A stretch of 64,000 nt of DNA from Renibacterium sp. (GCA_017419405.1 JAFOLH010000014.1:62001-126000); one strand, 5' to 3'; shown: positions 17,534-26,102, counted from the first letter of the stretch. Notes: generated by a model from the letters alone, not told the origin. Numbers and translations are program-made.

Positions 17534-18160
17534 CTAGGCGCAGGCGTTCAATTCCTTCTGCAGCGCGTCCTTCTCCGCGGTATCCACGGAAAGCTTCCAG
17601 TACGACTTCACCGCGATCCACGCCTTCGTGTAATCGCACCGGAACGAGGTCTGCGTGGGCATCCAGGTCGCCGGCGTCTGGTCGCCCTTGGACCGGTTCG
17701 ACGATGCGGACACTGCCAGCAGCTGCGGCCGGGTCAGGTCATTGGCGAACTTGGTCCGGTCGTCCTTGGTCCAATCCGCGGCACCGGACCGCCAGGCTTC
17801 CGCCAACGGAACCATGTGGTCGATGTCCACTTTCGACGAATCGGTGATGGTCACGCCGTCGTACGCGCTGGTCCAGCTGCCCGAGGTGGGATTGCAGTCC
17901 GAGCCGACCACGACGTTGCTGCCGTCGCGCTTCAACACGGTCTCGCGGGCGTTGCAGGTGCCGGAAACCGTGGTCCAGGTGGGGAACTGGTCCCGCGAAT
18001 ACCCGGTCATCGGCCCCTTCGCGGCAACCGTCAATCCGTTGAGCGAAGTCTGCGAAGCCGACTTCGACGGCAAGGCCGGCAGCGCGGCATTCGCGGCGCC
18101 GATCGGGATGAAGAGCATCAGGGCGCAAAAGATCAAGATCGCTGAGGCAAGGCGTTTCAC
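17534..18160 (-). CDS. Secreted HNH-family nuclease (DUF1524/GmrSD C-terminal type)
   Basis: A 208-residue exported protein. GTG 18160 opens a signal peptide (KRLASAILIFCALMLFIPIG) cut near AANAA. The HNH core is VDIDHMVPLAEAW (His115), then NDLTRPQLLAVSASSNRSKG (Asn155) and DQTPATWMP, the pattern of small secreted actinobacterial HNH nucleases. A disulfide is possible between Cys69 and Cys89, and Cys175 is in the RCDYTKAW segment. It probably degrades extracellular DNA for nutrition or competition. It is not next to any restriction gene. Confidence 0.85.
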   Translation of the reverse strand: MKRLASAILIFCALMLFIPIGAANAALPALPSKSASQTSLNGLTVAAKGPMTGYSRDQFPTWTTVSGTCNARETVLKRDGSNVVVGSDCNPTSGSWTSAYDGVTITDSSKVDIDHMVPLAEAWRSGAADWTKDDRTKFANDLTRPQLLAVSASSNRSKGDQTPATWMPTQTSFRCDYTKAWIAVKSYWKLSVDTAEKDALQKELNACA

Positions 18161-18307
18161 AGTGGCCGTCCATTTCGCTTCGTTGCGGGATTTGTCTCAA
18201 GCAAAACCTAACCGCCGGAAGTGATCACCCGTTGAACAAGAGACGACGTGTTGCGGAACGGAGGCGGGTTCATAGGATTTTGGCAGCTGCCGCCTCCCTG
18301 AGCACCG

Positions 18308-19129
18308 CTAAGCGCCCGCCCGGCTTCGCTGTTGCTGCTCCCGGAACCGCGACGGCGGCTGCCCGGTGCGGTCCGCGAACAGTCTGCTGAAATATGCGGC
18401 GTCCGAGTAGCCGACCTCCGCCGCAATCCGGGTCACCGTCCAATCGGTCTCCACCAGCAGGCTCTGCGCGCGTTCCACCCGGAGCCGGAGCACGTACTCG
18501 ATCGGCGTCAGCCCGGTCGCGGCACGCACCAGTTTGCGCAGGCCGTACGCGGAAATACCGGCGTTCCGGGCCGCGGCGTCGACCACCGCCGGCGCGGCGA
18601 AGTTCTCCCGCAGGTGGCTCAGCTCCGCACTGCCCGCTTCCTCGGACCCCGTCGACAAGGCGGCCATGATCAACATGACCGTGCCGCTGGCGGCCAAATC
18701 CCCGGCAGCACCCGGCAACCCCAGCGGCTCGCGGAGTGCCGGGATCCGCGCCCAAACACCAACCGGGCAAGGCATCGGGATCAGCGGCCCGGTCCGCAAA
18801 CCGAGCGCGTGCGGCGCTCCGGCGGTGGCCCCTGAATACAGGATCCAGTGCTCGTCCCAGCCGTGGATGTCCGGGCCGTAGCCGTGCAGCACTGCCGGCG
18901 GAACCCAGAAGTACGACGGCGCGATCACCTTGTGCGATCGCTGCGGCCCATCGGCGCCCCAGACTCTGCCGCTGCCCCGCGAGACCAGGACCAAGGCGTG
19001 CGAATCGAGGGTTCTCCGGTAAAAGCTCGGCAACGCGCCGGATTGCTCACCGGCACCCAGGCAGACCAGCCCGGCGTCGCGCAATGCGGGATCCGGAGTG
19101 CGGTACTGCGCCCAATCGCTCCCGGTCAT
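18308..19129 (-). CDS. AraC-family transcriptional regulator
   Basis: A 273-residue regulator with an N-terminal cupin-like sensing domain and two C-terminal helix-turn-helix units, seen in GISAYGLRKLVRAATGLTPIEY and TRIAAEVGYSDAAYFSRLFADRTG. It begins nine bases after the stop of the PhyH-type gene and is read with it, so it probably controls that gene. The inducer is unknown. Confidence 0.9.
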   Translation of the reverse strand: MTGSDWAQYRTPDPALRDAGLVCLGAGEQSGALPSFYRRTLDSHALVLVSRGSGRVWGADGPQRSHKVIAPSYFWVPPAVLHGYGPDIHGWDEHWILYSGATAGAPHALGLRTGPLIPMPCPVGVWARIPALREPLGLPGAAGDLAASGTVMLIMAALSTGSEEAGSAELSHLRENFAAPAVVDAAARNAGISAYGLRKLVRAATGLTPIEYVLRLRVERAQSLLVETDWTVTRIAAEVGYSDAAYFSRLFADRTGQPPSRFREQQQRSRAGA

Positions 19130-19138
19130 GGCTTCAGC

Positions 19139-19990
19139 CTAGAGGCCGTCCGCCCAATTCCAGTCGTTCTGCCAACGCCAGTCGATCGGGTCCCCGCTGC
19201 GCTGGTAACGGATGTCCGTGCTCAGCCGGATCACGCCGTCGGGGTCCACATTGTCCAGGGCCGCGTGCACGATGTGCGCGGAATGCACGACGACGTCGCC
19301 GGCCTGGTAATCCGCGACCAACCACCGCGCGTCGTGCTTTTCTGCCAAGCCGGGCAAATCGGCCGTGATCGAAGCGGCCGGCCGTTGCAGGGTTCCGGCG
19401 GCTTCCTCAGCCAGAACCCAACGGTGGCTCCGCTCCAGGTAGACCAGTCCGCCCCGGTTTCGGGGGCAATCGCCGAGCGGGATCCACAGGGAAAGGACTT
19501 TGTCGGTCCCTTCGCGCAAATACACCAGATCGTAGTGCGCCTGGGTCGCCGTGCCGATCCCGGAGTCGCCCGGGCGAACATGCCGGATGATCTTCCGGCG
19601 ATGCAGGTGCACATCGTCGTCGAGGAACCAACGGAACCAATCCACGATTGCCGGGTGCGCGGTCAGCGCGGCATACTCGCGGCCGGGGACCACCGAATCG
19701 AAAAGCACCCTGCGCATGGCCTGCTGATCGGGCTTTGCCGCTGCCGCAATCCCCTGCTCCGGCGCTGTGCCCGGCCGGTGCAATCCGGTCTCGGCCAAAG
19801 CTTCGAAGTAGTAGCTGCGGAAGTCCAGCACATCCTGGACGGGCAGGAAACCCTTGAGGTAGAGGTATCCGTCGCTGCGCAGCCGGCGCCACAGCGCCTC
19901 GGCGTCGCCGGTTTCGCTGGACGGAACCGGCGCCAGATTCCCGATCCTGCGGGGCGATTCATCGAGGCGATATCCGTTCGAAGTGAGCAT
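19139..19990 (-). CDS. Phytanoyl-CoA dioxygenase (PhyH) family enzyme
   Basis: Fe(II)/2-oxoglutarate-dependent dioxygenase of 283 residues. The iron site is visible as HYD (His152 and Asp154) with the distal His in DYQAGDVVVHSAHIVHAALDN, and Arg255 in IRLSTDIRYQ fits the 2-oxoglutarate salt bridge. The family hydroxylates lipids or small metabolites. The AraC gene directly downstream suggests an inducible catabolic step on an unknown substrate. Confidence 0.85.
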   Translation of the reverse strand: MLTSNGYRLDESPRRIGNLAPVPSSETGDAEALWRRLRSDGYLYLKGFLPVQDVLDFRSYYFEALAETGLHRPGTAPEQGIAAAAKPDQQAMRRVLFDSVVPGREYAALTAHPAIVDWFRWFLDDDVHLHRRKIIRHVRPGDSGIGTATQAHYDLVYLREGTDKVLSLWIPLGDCPRNRGGLVYLERSHRWVLAEEAAGTLQRPAASITADLPGLAEKHDARWLVADYQAGDVVVHSAHIVHAALDNVDPDGVIRLSTDIRYQRSGDPIDWRWQNDWNWADGL

Positions 19991-20127
19991 TCTTCGAATC
20001 TAGGGCCGATCAAGCTGCCTGGAAATGCACTGAAAGGTCGTATGTCTTGGACTTTTCTTCAAGATTCGCCTGCCCAACGCGTGAGTGCACACGTGAGCGT
20101 TCGCGAGGCAAAAGGGGGTTAAACCAA

Positions 20128-20162
20128 AAAGGGGCCGATCGCTTTCGCGATCAGCCCCTTTC
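20128..20162 (-). terminator. Terminator of the rpmB-rpmG-rpsN operon
   Basis: On the minus strand AAGGGGCTGATCGC pairs with GCGATCGGCCCCTT around a four-base loop, followed by TTTGG. It lies 12 bases after the rpsN stop. Confidence 0.9.
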
Positions 20163-20173
20163 GGAAGCAGGTT

Positions 20174-20479
20174 TTACCAGCTCGACTTCTTGATGCCGGG
20201 CAGTTCGCCACGGTGCGCCATGTCGCGGAAGCGGACACGGGAGATGCCGAACTTCTGGAACGTACCGCGCGGGCGGCCGTCGATGGCGTCACGGTTGCGC
20301 AAGCGCACCGGTGAAGCGTTGCGGGGCAGTTTCTGCAGGCCCAAGCGGGCCTCTTCGCGCTGCTCGTCGGTCGACTCCGGGTTGACCAAGGCCTTCTTCA
20401 AGGCAAGGCGCTTCTCGGCGTAACGCTCGACGATGACTTTGCGCTGCTCGTTCTTAGCGATCATTGACTTCTTAGCCAT
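20174..20479 (-). CDS. rpsN: Small ribosomal subunit protein uS14, zinc-free form
   Basis: A 101-residue protein of the 30S head. It is the long form without the CxxC zinc ribbon, as seen in [20 protein letters not shown] and [22 protein letters not shown]. Third gene of the rpmB-rpmG-rpsN unit; its ATG lies three bases after the rpmG stop. In many actinobacteria such cysteine-free copies replace zinc-binding ones when zinc is scarce. Whether a second zinc form exists here is outside the window. Confidence 0.95.
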   Translation of the reverse strand: MAKKSMIAKNEQRKVIVERYAEKRLALKKALVNPESTDEQREEARLGLQKLPRNASPVRLRNRDAIDGRPRGTFQKFGISRVRFRDMAHRGELPGIKKSSW

Positions 20480-20482
20480 GGC

Positions 20483-20650
20483 TTAGCGCTCCTCTCGGAA
20501 TTCGACGTGCTGACGGATCCTGGGGTCGTACTTCTTCAGAACCAAACGGTCCGGATCGTTACGACGGTTCTTCCGAGTCACGTAGGTGTAGCCGGTGCCG
20601 GCCGTGCTCTTCAGCTTGATGATCGGACGTACGTCCTTGTCTTTGGCCAT
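20483..20650 (-). CDS. rpmG: Large ribosomal subunit protein bL33, zinc-free form
   Basis: A 55-residue protein, [20 protein letters not shown] at its start and HVEFREER at its end. It has no cysteines, so it is the zinc-independent form. Its ATG shares one base with the rpmB stop (TAATG), so translation is coupled. Confidence 0.94.
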   Translation of the reverse strand: MAKDKDVRPIIKLKSTAGTGYTYVTRKNRRNDPDRLVLKKYDPRIRQHVEFREER

Positions 20651-20886
20651 TAGAGCTTCACCCCACGTGCAAGGATCTCGGCGACGACTGCGTCGATGCC
20701 ACGGACGTCGATGGTCTTGATGCCACGTGCAGAAACCTGCAGCGTGACGTTGCGGCGCAGGGACGGAACCCAGTAGCGCTTCTTCTGAATGTTCGGGTCG
20801 AACCGACGCTTGTTGCGGCGGTGCGAGTGCGAAATGCTATGCCCGAAGCCCGGCTCAGCTCCAGTCACTTGGCAATGTGCTGCCAT
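20650..20886 (-). CDS. rpmB: Large ribosomal subunit protein bL28, zinc-free form
   Basis: A 78-residue protein that starts [15 protein letters not shown] at ATG 20886; an upstream in-frame ATG at 20937 adds an atypical tail and is rejected. Only one cysteine remains where zinc-binding forms have two CxxC pairs. It is the first gene of the three-gene ribosomal unit. The 239 bp upstream hold the promoter and no gene. I see no clear Zur palindrome there. Confidence 0.94.
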   Translation of the reverse strand: MAAHCQVTGAEPGFGHSISHSHRRNKRRFDPNIQKKRYWVPSLRRNVTLQVSARGIKTIDVRGIDAVVAEILARGVKL

Positions 20887-21125
20887 GATCTGCCTCCATT
20901 GATGTGTATGTTTGAGCGCAAAGCAGCGTCCAGCCATACAAAAGATTTCTCGAAAGAGTCCAGAATCAGGCCGACGTCGGGTCCGTGCAACTTGAGCCCC
21001 TAACTACCGGTAGCCACCTTCAAACGGCCACCGGAGCAATTGCTCGGGTTCCACGCCACTTAGCGCCCCACTAGTTTACCGGCAGTTCGCGGATTAAAGC
21101 CAATCCACCCGGTTCAGCCTCGGCA

Positions 21126-21776
21126 CTACCCGTCCAGCCTCGCCAGAAACTCGGCCGAACCCGGTCCGTCGAGTTCGGCGTCGTCGACTTTGCGGCCGGA
21201 CAAGGCCAGCAGCAAGGCCACGGCTCCGCCCCGAACCTCGGGACCCTCGCCATGGCTGAAATCAGCATCGGTCGCGACCAGGCGCAAGCCCGCGCAGCGC
21301 TCTTTTCCGCCGCCGAAGTTTTTCGAGGTCTTCACCAGGTAGGGCAGCGCCGGCGTCGCAGCTTCGATCGGGTAATTCCGACGGATGCCCAGCGGACGCC
21401 GGATATCCTCCCCGTGCGCGATTTCTTCGATCAGCCGGGTGGCGAGGTCTGCCGGCGGAGTTGAAGTCCGGCCCAGTACCGCTTCGAATGCCGCCAGCGT
21501 CTGCGTCGGATCGGTACGCCGCTCGCGATCGACGCCGGCTTGGTTGTCCCGGTCGAAGTCGAACCGGGCCGCGATCATCCGGCGGACGAAGCCCAGGCGC
21601 GTGGTTTTGGCCACGTCGACCAAATGCGCCAGCACGTCGTGCACGCTCCAGCCCGGGCACAACGATGGCGCGTTCCACTGCTCACTGCCGAGACCGCGCA
21701 AGTCCGCTGCCAGGGCCAAGCGCTCTTGATGGACCGACTGCCAAATCCGGGCGTTCGCGGCTTTGCTCATCTTCAT
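21126..21776 (-). CDS. Maleylpyruvate-isomerase-family (mycothiol-type) protein
   Basis: A 216-residue cytosolic protein of the DinB/MDMPI superfamily, enzymes that often use mycothiol. The family N-terminus is clear: ERLALAADLRGLGSEQW and then PSLCPGWSVHDVLAHLVDVAK, with the metal-binding His in DVLAHL and a second in IAHGEDIRRPLG. The C-terminal SCP2-like part is short. No pathway partner is adjacent, so its substrate is unknown. Confidence 0.82.
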   Translation of the reverse strand: MKMSKAANARIWQSVHQERLALAADLRGLGSEQWNAPSLCPGWSVHDVLAHLVDVAKTTRLGFVRRMIAARFDFDRDNQAGVDRERRTDPTQTLAAFEAVLGRTSTPPADLATRLIEEIAHGEDIRRPLGIRRNYPIEAATPALPYLVKTSKNFGGGKERCAGLRLVATDADFSHGEGPEVRGGAVALLLALSGRKVDDAELDGPGSAEFLARLDG

Positions 21777-21974
21777 ATCAAAGCATCAGGCACCGACAAG
21801 CGGAACCTCTTTGGAGGGCACTCGGCAGCCGCATAGTCCCGCGGTGCATTGACCCCCGTCCGGGTGAGAACTTCGCCTGCGCCTCCTCTGACATCGGAGG
21901 GCGGCATGAGTACGCTTAACAGAGGCAGGGCACACCAAGCACGGGCGCCCATCGACAGAATCAGAGGTCACCCG

Positions 21975-22253
21975 ATGAATGGCATCGTTTGCATCTGCGG
22001 ATCGACCCGGTTCAAAGCAGAGATCAGCCAAGCCCGAGCCGAATTCGCCTATGCCGAGCAAACTGGCAAAGTATGCACGTTACTCGGCGCCCTCATTGCA
22101 CGAACAATAGCCCCGGTTCGGTGGACACCCACCGTAACCTGTCCGCGCATACTCCCCGAAGGCAGACTGGAATGTGTTTGCCGAGGGCTTGGCGGTAGAT
22201 CCCTCGACGGCGTCGCCGCGCGCTTAGACCACGACACCCCTTCTAACCTCTGA
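21975..22253 (+). pseudogene. Probable remnant of a nucleoside-deoxyribosyltransferase-like gene
   Basis: ATG 21975 sits behind AGAGGT. The first 33 residues, beginning MNGIVCICGSTRFKAEIS, look like the N-terminus of small deoxyribosyltransferase-like (DUF4406-type) proteins. After about 22075 the translation becomes Arg/Pro/Cys-rich with no family character, up to a stop at 22253. It looks like a gene start joined to unrelated DNA. The rest of 21777-22481 holds no other gene. Confidence 0.4.
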
Positions 22254-22282
22254 AGATCATCGTTCTACTTTCGGATGGATAA

Positions 22283-22313
22283 TATTAAATAAATTTAATA
22301 ACAATGCTTGACA
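22283..22313 (+). promoter_or_regulatory. AT-only palindrome and -35 box of the secreted-protein promoter
   Basis: TATTAAATAAATTTAATA (22283-22300) is a perfect 18-bp palindrome, very AT-rich for this genome. TTGACA (22308-22313) follows as a -35 box; the -10 near 22331 is weak. About 150 bases then lead to the TTG start at 22482. Confidence 0.5.
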
Positions 22314-22481
22314 TATGCAAGTTCTGCATCTCAAGATGGAGAGCGACGGACTTCTGTGCTTCATCCCAGATTGTTCCGTAAAATCATTCTTTGGGGAGAA
22401 CGTCCGCTGTCGACCGATCAGTCATTTTGATCTTCCGGCAACAGATTCGCTGATGATCTTCCATTTCAAAAGGAGCTAGAT

Positions 22482-23264
22482 TTGACAAATTTTATTCGCC
22501 CAATTTTGGCCTCTGGAGCTGTGGCGACGATGCTTTTTGCATCTTTGATGAGCGCCGCCGGTACCGCCTCAGCGAATCAAACAAACTCCGCCGATACCGA
22601 AGCGTCGACGGCGCTGGATGTACAGCTGAATCAGGCCTTTTGGAGCCAGGAGACCCCACCCTCCCCCGAACAGGCCGCCGCACGTACCGCACTGCCGGTT
22701 GAGACGAAGCAGGCATTGCTCAAAGTGGCAAACAAGGAGTCTTTGGCCCCAACCGACCGAGCTGCGTTAAAGGATCACGGATTGGAGAGTTTCGACCCAA
22801 CCGATGATCGGGTTGTGACCACCGAATCGGTGACCACATCAGCTCCAGTGACAACAAAAGCTTTAGCAGAATTGGATGCCAAGATGGTCGAGGCCGGCCT
22901 GGTCACCTCCCCGGCAGCAGCAGCCGCAGCGCAGTGCTGGATCACCAATGATGAAGTTCAATCCTGGGGCGTAGTGCAGAAATTCGGATGGAAGCGCACC
23001 GTGGATTGGTGCGCCAACGGTTCTGTCGTTACGAGTTTTCACCGCGATATTGAAGCGCCCGGATACATTTCTCCCTGGTGGTACTACCGCGGCGCAGATC
23101 CGTCCCAATCGAACGGTACCGGCGGCTGGGAATTGAAGACGTACCGGAAGGCGCGCTTTGAGAATTGCCCGCCAGTTGTCGGATGTGGGGCAAACTTCTA
23201 TCCTTGGATGGACATCACATTGCGTGGGAACAATACTGTTTCGATCAGTAAGGGTGTTAACTGA
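22482..23264 (+). CDS. Secreted cysteine-containing protein, function unknown
   Basis: A 260-residue exported protein. TTG 22482 lies seven bases after AAAGGAG. A signal peptide (TNFIRPILASGAVATMLFAS and on to ASA) is followed by a Thr/Ala-rich linker (about 35-145), then a compact C-terminal domain rich in Trp, Tyr and Gly with four cysteines (in QCWITND, DWCANGS, ENCPPVV and GCGANF). The domain resembles unnamed secreted proteins of streptomycetes, with a Trp-rich core before a cysteine pair. Base composition is lower in GC than the neighbours. A small two-helix membrane protein follows 31 bases later. Function is not known. Confidence 0.75.
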   Translation: MTNFIRPILASGAVATMLFASLMSAAGTASANQTNSADTEASTALDVQLNQAFWSQETPPSPEQAAARTALPVETKQALLKVANKESLAPTDRAALKDHGLESFDPTDDRVVTTESVTTSAPVTTKALAELDAKMVEAGLVTSPAAAAAAQCWITNDEVQSWGVVQKFGWKRTVDWCANGSVVTSFHRDIEAPGYISPWWYYRGADPSQSNGTGGWELKTYRKARFENCPPVVGCGANFYPWMDITLRGNNTVSISKGVN

Positions 23265-23295
23265 ACCGCACAGTCCAGCAGTCGGGAGATCAAGA

Positions 23296-23490
23296 ATGAA
23301 GATTGCCATCGGAGCTCTTGTCGCCATTGCTTTGGCGTTCGGAGCATACAGCCTTTTCGTGATGTTCTTTGCGCCCAGTCTTTACGATTTTCTGATCGTG
23401 GCAACAGCAGTGATTGCTGCGGCACTCTGGATTCGCTGGCTCCGGCGCCGGAAGAAATCCACTGAGCTGGCCGCTACGTCTACAGATTGA
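23296..23490 (+). CDS. Small two-helix membrane protein
   Basis: A 64-residue protein from ATG 23296 behind GGGAGA. It has two hydrophobic helices (IAIGALVAIALAFGAYSLFV and DFLIVATAVIAAALWIRWL) and then a basic stop RRRKKS. It is read with the secreted protein upstream, and a terminator follows. It could protect against or anchor that protein, but nothing proves this. Confidence 0.7.
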   Translation: MKIAIGALVAIALAFGAYSLFVMFFAPSLYDFLIVATAVIAAALWIRWLRRRKKSTELAATSTD

Positions 23491-23503
23491 TTCGTACGGC
23501 TAT

Positions 23504-23541
23504 AGGTGTGGCGTCGACTCTAATGAGCCGACGCCACACCT
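23504..23541 (+). terminator. Hairpin between the small membrane protein and the CRISPR array
   Basis: AGGTGTGGCGTCG (23504-23516) pairs fully with 23529-23541 around a 12-base loop. It ends the upstream two-gene unit. On the minus strand it lies just past the leader-distal end of the array. Confidence 0.8.
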
Positions 23542-23567
23542 CGCTCCAAACTGCTTGGAATGATCCC

Positions 23568-24329
23568 GTGCTCACCACCGCAGACGCGGGGAACACCAGC
23601 ACATCCAAAGCGTCGTTGAAGCCTTTGAGGGCTCACCCCCGCGGACGCGGGGAACACCTTGATTTTCTCTGCTTGCTCGGTGCTGAGCAGGGCTCACCCC
23701 CGCGGACGCGGGGAACACGTCTCATCTGGCTGCACGAAGGCAGTCCAACCGGGCTCACCCCCGCAGACGCGGGGAACACGCGCTCCTACAAGTGGCTGAT
23801 CGTCCGGATCCGGGCTCACCCCCGCGGACGCGGGGAACACGACCTGCTGGGCTTTAGGAGACTCGAGATCGAGGGCTCACCCCCGCGGACGCGGGGAACA
23901 CAACCGGCCAAGTGGAAAGGCGACAAGACTGCCGGGCTCACCCCCGCGGACGCGGGGAACACTCGATTCGCTGCTCAGTCCCGAGGGCTGACCAGGGCTC
24001 ACCCCCGCGGACGCGGGGAACACGGGATTTTCCTTTCTCGGGGCGTTTTGGGGGCGGGCTCACCCCCGCGGACGCGGGGAACACGTGACTTCGGGGTGTG
24101 TCACGGCGTGACATACGGGCTCACCCCCGCGGACGCGGGGAACACATTCAGGCCGTCATTGGCGCTGGCGTGCAGTGGGGCTCACCCCCGCGGACGCGGG
24201 GAACACGCCGATACCGCCTGCGACCGTTCGAACCTGTCCGGGCTCACCCCCGCGGACGCGGGGAACACCGCATTTCTTGACTTCGGACTGTCGAAATACA
24301 GGGCTCACCCCCGCGGACGCGGGGAACGC
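23568..24329 (-). CRISPR. Orphan CRISPR array, type I-E-like repeat, 13 repeats and 12 spacers
   Basis: Repeats are 29 nt, beginning GGGCTCACCCCCGCGGACGC and ending GGGGAACAC, at 23568, 23629, 23690, 23751, 23812, 23873, 23934, 23995, 24056, 24117, 24178, 24240 and 24301. Spacers are 32 nt except the one at 24207-24239, which is 33. Read on the minus strand the repeat starts GTGTTCCCCGCG and ends GTGAGCCC, which aligns with known type I-E crRNA repeats, so transcription is probably leftward and the leader lies at 24330 onward. Repeat 1 has three changes (positions 2, 10, 15), repeat 4 one (15), and the leader-side repeat ends GAACGC instead of GAACAC. No cas gene lies anywhere in the window. 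Confidence 0.97.
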
Positions 24330-24604
24330 ACTTCCTGACCTGCAGTTTTACCCGGTCAACCGCAAGATCAGCATCACTTTCAACGCCAAGGCTACCGTCC
24401 ACCCTCGGCGCAACTACGATCCGCAACAACGAACCACTCCGTGAGCACAATGCGCAAAACCCGCGATAAAAAGCATATTGAGAGTCAATATCAGTTAACT
24501 CCCAGTGTGAGCCAGGACACCCCCTACGCTCCTTGAGGGGGCATCGGAGATCATCGGATCAGCACTGCCCTGACAACGACGTCGGACGCAACAGGAGCAA
24601 AAAC
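24330..24604 (-). other. Likely CRISPR leader and intergenic region
   Basis: No gene is present. On the minus strand it would be the leader of the array. It includes the AT-rich stretch GATAAAAAGCATATTGAGAG (24464-24483), and a short CCCCCT/AGGGGG hairpin near 24518-24541. It also carries the promoter and ribosome site (AGGAG, 24593-24597) of the CitMHS gene on the plus strand. Confidence 0.5.
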
Positions 24605-26059
24605 GTGCTGGTAATCCTCGGATTCTTGATGATCGCCGTATTCATGGTGTTGATCATGACCAAACGGATGACCCCGGTCTTGGCACTGATCATCGTGCCC
24701 ACCGTGTTCGGCCTCTTCGCCGGCGGGCTGCTCTGGGGCCCCAAAGAGAACAACCTCGGCGACATGGTGATGACCTCGATCGGGAGCATGGCATCCACCG
24801 CCGCGCTGCTGATGTTCGCGATCATCTTCTTCGGCCTGATGATCGACGTCGGCCTTTTCGACCCGCTGGTCCGCTTCATCCTCCGGGCGCTGGGCAACGA
24901 CCCGGCAAAGGTCGTGCTCGGCACGGCGCTGCTTTCCGGCGCGGTGTCACTGGACGGCGACGGCTCCACCACCTTCATCATCACCACCGCCGCGATGCTG
25001 CCCATCTACCTCCGGCTGGGCATCAGCCCGGTCGTGCTCACCTGCGTCGCCGGGTTGACCAACGGCACGCTCAACATCGTGCCCTGGGGCGGGCCGACGA
25101 TCCGCGCCGCAACTGCGCTGAACGTCTCGGCCACGGACATCTTCGTACCGATGCTCCCTTCGCTCTTCGCCGGCCTGGCGATTTCCCTGAGCTTCGCCTG
25201 GTTCCTGGGCGTCGGCGAGCGCCGTCGGCTCCAAGCGCTCGATCCGATCACCTGGGCGCCCGGCGTCGGCGAAACCATCGCCCCAGGACGCTCCGGCAAA
25301 TCCGGTTTCGACAAGAAGACCTTCGGCGGCGGTCTGGGCAACGCGCTCGGCAACGCGGGGCAATTGGTCAGCGTGAAGGCCGACCCCGCAGATTCCGCCA
25401 TGGCGGACACCGTCCTGGACCCGAACCGGAGCACCCTGCGCCCCAAACTGATCTGGTTCAACCTGGGCCTGACCATCGCCGTGATGGTGATGCTGGTGCT
25501 CGACGTGATCCCGCTGCCCTACGTCTTCATGCTCGGCAGCGCGATCGCCCTGTTGGTGAACTTCCCGAAAGTGCACGACCAGGCGAAACAACTCATCGCG
25601 CACGCCCCTTCGGTGGTCGCCGTCGTCGCCATGGTGATGGCCGCCGGCGTGCTCACCGGCGTGCTCAGCGGAACCGGCATGGTCGACGCGATGTCGCAAT
25701 GGCTCGTGCAGATCATCCCGCCGTCCATGGGCCCCTACACCGCGGTGCTCACCGGCCTGATCTCGATTCCGGCGACGTTCTTCCTGAGCAACGACGCGTT
25801 CTATTTCGGCATCCTGCCGGTGCTGAGCAAAACTGCGGAAACCTACGGCATCCAGCCGGTCGAGATGGCCCGCGCCTCGATCACCGGCCAACCGGTCCAT
25901 CTGCAGAGCCCCTTGGTGCCGGCCATCCTGCTGCTGGTGTCATTGGCCAATGTGGATCTGGGCGATCACCACAAGAAGGTGCTCTGGCGGGCCGCTGTGG
26001 TCTCCATCGCCATGCTCGGCGTCGGCGTATTGGTCGGCGTGATCCCGTTCGGCCGTTGA
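24605..26059 (+). CDS. CitMHS-family citrate-metal:proton symporter
   Basis: Membrane transporter of 484 residues with about 12 helices. The family imports citrate complexed with Mg2+ or other divalent ions. Family patterns are MTKRMTPVLALIIVPTVFGL, GAVSLDGDGSTTFIITTAAM and NGTLNIVPWGGPTIRAATAL, then TFFLSNDAFYFGILPVL near the end. GTG 24605 is chosen because AGGAG lies seven bases before it; the open frame from 24533 would run through the CRISPR leader. A UspA gene follows 43 bases later, probably in the same transcript. Confidence 0.88.
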   Translation: MLVILGFLMIAVFMVLIMTKRMTPVLALIIVPTVFGLFAGGLLWGPKENNLGDMVMTSIGSMASTAALLMFAIIFFGLMIDVGLFDPLVRFILRALGNDPAKVVLGTALLSGAVSLDGDGSTTFIITTAAMLPIYLRLGISPVVLTCVAGLTNGTLNIVPWGGPTIRAATALNVSATDIFVPMLPSLFAGLAISLSFAWFLGVGERRRLQALDPITWAPGVGETIAPGRSGKSGFDKKTFGGGLGNALGNAGQLVSVKADPADSAMADTVLDPNRSTLRPKLIWFNLGLTIAVMVMLVLDVIPLPYVFMLGSAIALLVNFPKVHDQAKQLIAHAPSVVAVVAMVMAAGVLTGVLSGTGMVDAMSQWLVQIIPPSMGPYTAVLTGLISIPATFFLSNDAFYFGILPVLSKTAETYGIQPVEMARASITGQPVHLQSPLVPAILLLVSLANVDLGDHHKKVLWRAAVVSIAMLGVGVLVGVIPFGR

Positions 26060-26102
26060 CCCGCCGCCCGGCACCTTCGACCACCAACGCACAGGAGGAT
26101 CC

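Noticed and set aside
20887..21125. Possible Zur operator before rpmB.
   Set aside because: AAAGATTTCTCGAAAGAG (20941-20958) has a weak symmetry only and does not match the known Zur palindromes of actinobacteria well enough.
23487..24338. Open frame across the CRISPR array with repeating peptides such as AHPRGRGEH, SPPRTRGT and LTPADAGNT.
   Set aside because: The 61-bp period shifts the frame at each repeat, so the three peptides are just three readings of the same repeat. It is not a gene.
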